Below are positions 63,704 to 64,000 of a stretch of 64,000 nt of DNA, one piece after another. The stretch is taken from positions 28,278 to 92,277 of the forward strand of contig NZ_FQVM01000010.1 of the NCBI RefSeq assembly GCF_900129365.1, in the 5' to 3' direction. This stretch comes from Clostridium fallax (lineage in GTDB: Bacteria; Bacillota; Clostridia; Clostridiales; Clostridiaceae). Each line of letters opens with the position of its first letter. The first letter of the stretch is position 1. A program made the translations under genes and the position numbers. The notes under the pieces are model-generated. The model saw only the letters and a list, made by a program, of their open reading frames with translations. It was not told the DNA's origin and searched no databases.

Positions 63704-63732
63704 TTAACTTTAAAATACAATGTTATTATAAT
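63704..63732 (+). promoter_or_regulatory. rRNA operon promoter P1
   Basis: TTAACT, 17 bases, TATAAT. It is about 100 bases before P2, the usual tandem layout. A GTCGT/ACGAC hairpin follows at 63737. Confidence 0.6.
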
Positions 63733-63802
63733 AAGCGTCGTCAGGAACGACAGCAAACAACAAGTTCTTCAAAACTAAATTAAAAGTTTTTGAAAAAAGT
63801 TG

Positions 63803-63831
63803 TTGACACAAATCACTTAGTGTGATATAAT
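63803..63831 (+). promoter_or_regulatory. rRNA operon promoter P2
   Basis: A perfect TTGACA, 17 bases, TATAAT, about 120 bases before mature 16S rRNA. The leader between (63840-63950) contains GGTCTTTGAAAATTAAACAG, typical of clostridial rRNA leaders. Confidence 0.92.
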
Positions 63832-63952
63832 AAATATCGTTGTCGAGAGATGACGGATTGGTCTTTGAAAATTAAACAGAGAGAAACTTACAAAATCTTT
63901 TAAGATTTTTTAAACCAGCAATTCTTTTATATGAGTAAAGATTAAACTTTTT

Positions 63953-64000
63953 AAATTGAGAGTTTGATCCTGGCTCAGGACGAACGCTGGCGGCGTGCTT
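63953..64000 (+). rRNA. 16S ribosomal RNA, 5' end only
   Basis: AAATTGAGAGTTTGATCCTG and then GGCTCAGGACGAACGCTGGC form the universal 16S start. The gene runs out of the window. The 5' end is placed by analogy and may shift a few bases. Confidence 0.95.

Overview
The window is a chromosomal stretch of a low-GC Gram-positive anaerobe, most likely Clostridium sensu stricto (cluster I, in the broad neighbourhood of C. perfringens, C. baratii or C. tertium). The signs are strongly A+T-rich DNA, TTG and GTG starts behind strong GGAGG sites, rubrerythrin, the dnaX-ybaB-recR-yaaL-bofA run with a long-form SRP RNA, an anaerobic sulfatase-maturating enzyme, and a 16S rRNA gene entering at the right edge. 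The species call is inference. No phage, transposase or CRISPR array was found.

Layout. 1-5.1 kb: end of sbcC, rubrerythrin, a DegV protein and tRNA-Arg. 5.2-10.1 kb: signal peptidase I, a G5/3D-domain cell-wall protein, a charged secreted protein, an orphan DUF1887 (Card1-type) CARF nuclease and phosphatidylserine decarboxylase. 10.3-19.8 kb: a TetR gene, a probable vitamin B6 uptake and salvage pair, tRNA-Lys, a TSUP permease, an autoregulated TetR/DHA2 efflux pair, a CNNM/HlyC protein, tadA and an unknown gene. 19.9-29.7 kb: between tRNA-Ser(CGA) and tRNA-Ser(GGA) lie galKET, a CitA/CitB-type two-component system and a secreted flavin reductase with its FMN lipoprotein, followed by the SRP RNA. 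29.9-34.9 kb: an exported superoxide dismutase, DHFR, and dnaX-ybaB-recR-yaaL-bofA.

35-38.2 kb: a GntR regulator with agaS and a tagatose-bisphosphate aldolase, tied together by shared operator-like dyads. 38.3-44.7 kb: a cobalamin riboswitch controls a complete ECF importer (T, fused A-A', S) plus two surface proteins with the DUF4430 fold of the transcobalamin beta domain. One of these also carries an alpha/alpha-barrel-like region and a sortase signal. I read this as a Gram-positive cobalamin capture and import system resembling animal intrinsic factor, and it is the most interesting locus here. 44.8-48.2 kb: an ABC-2 exporter. 48.2-56.1 kb: small Cys-rich proteins, a TudS-related/ECF-S pair, MTA/SAH nucleosidase, TcdA, a methyltransferase, an MFS transporter and a double GNAT protein.

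56.8-63.3 kb: a glycan module of Cys-type sulfatase and GH2 glycosidase (+ strand) facing GH29 alpha-fucosidase and the sulfatase-maturating radical SAM enzyme (- strand). None of the hydrolases has a signal peptide, so they should act in the cytoplasm on imported sulfated or fucosylated oligosaccharides, probably host-derived. Together with galKET and agaS-gatY, much of the window serves hexose and hexosamine scavenging. The last 600 bases hold tandem rRNA promoters, the leader and the first bases of 16S rRNA.
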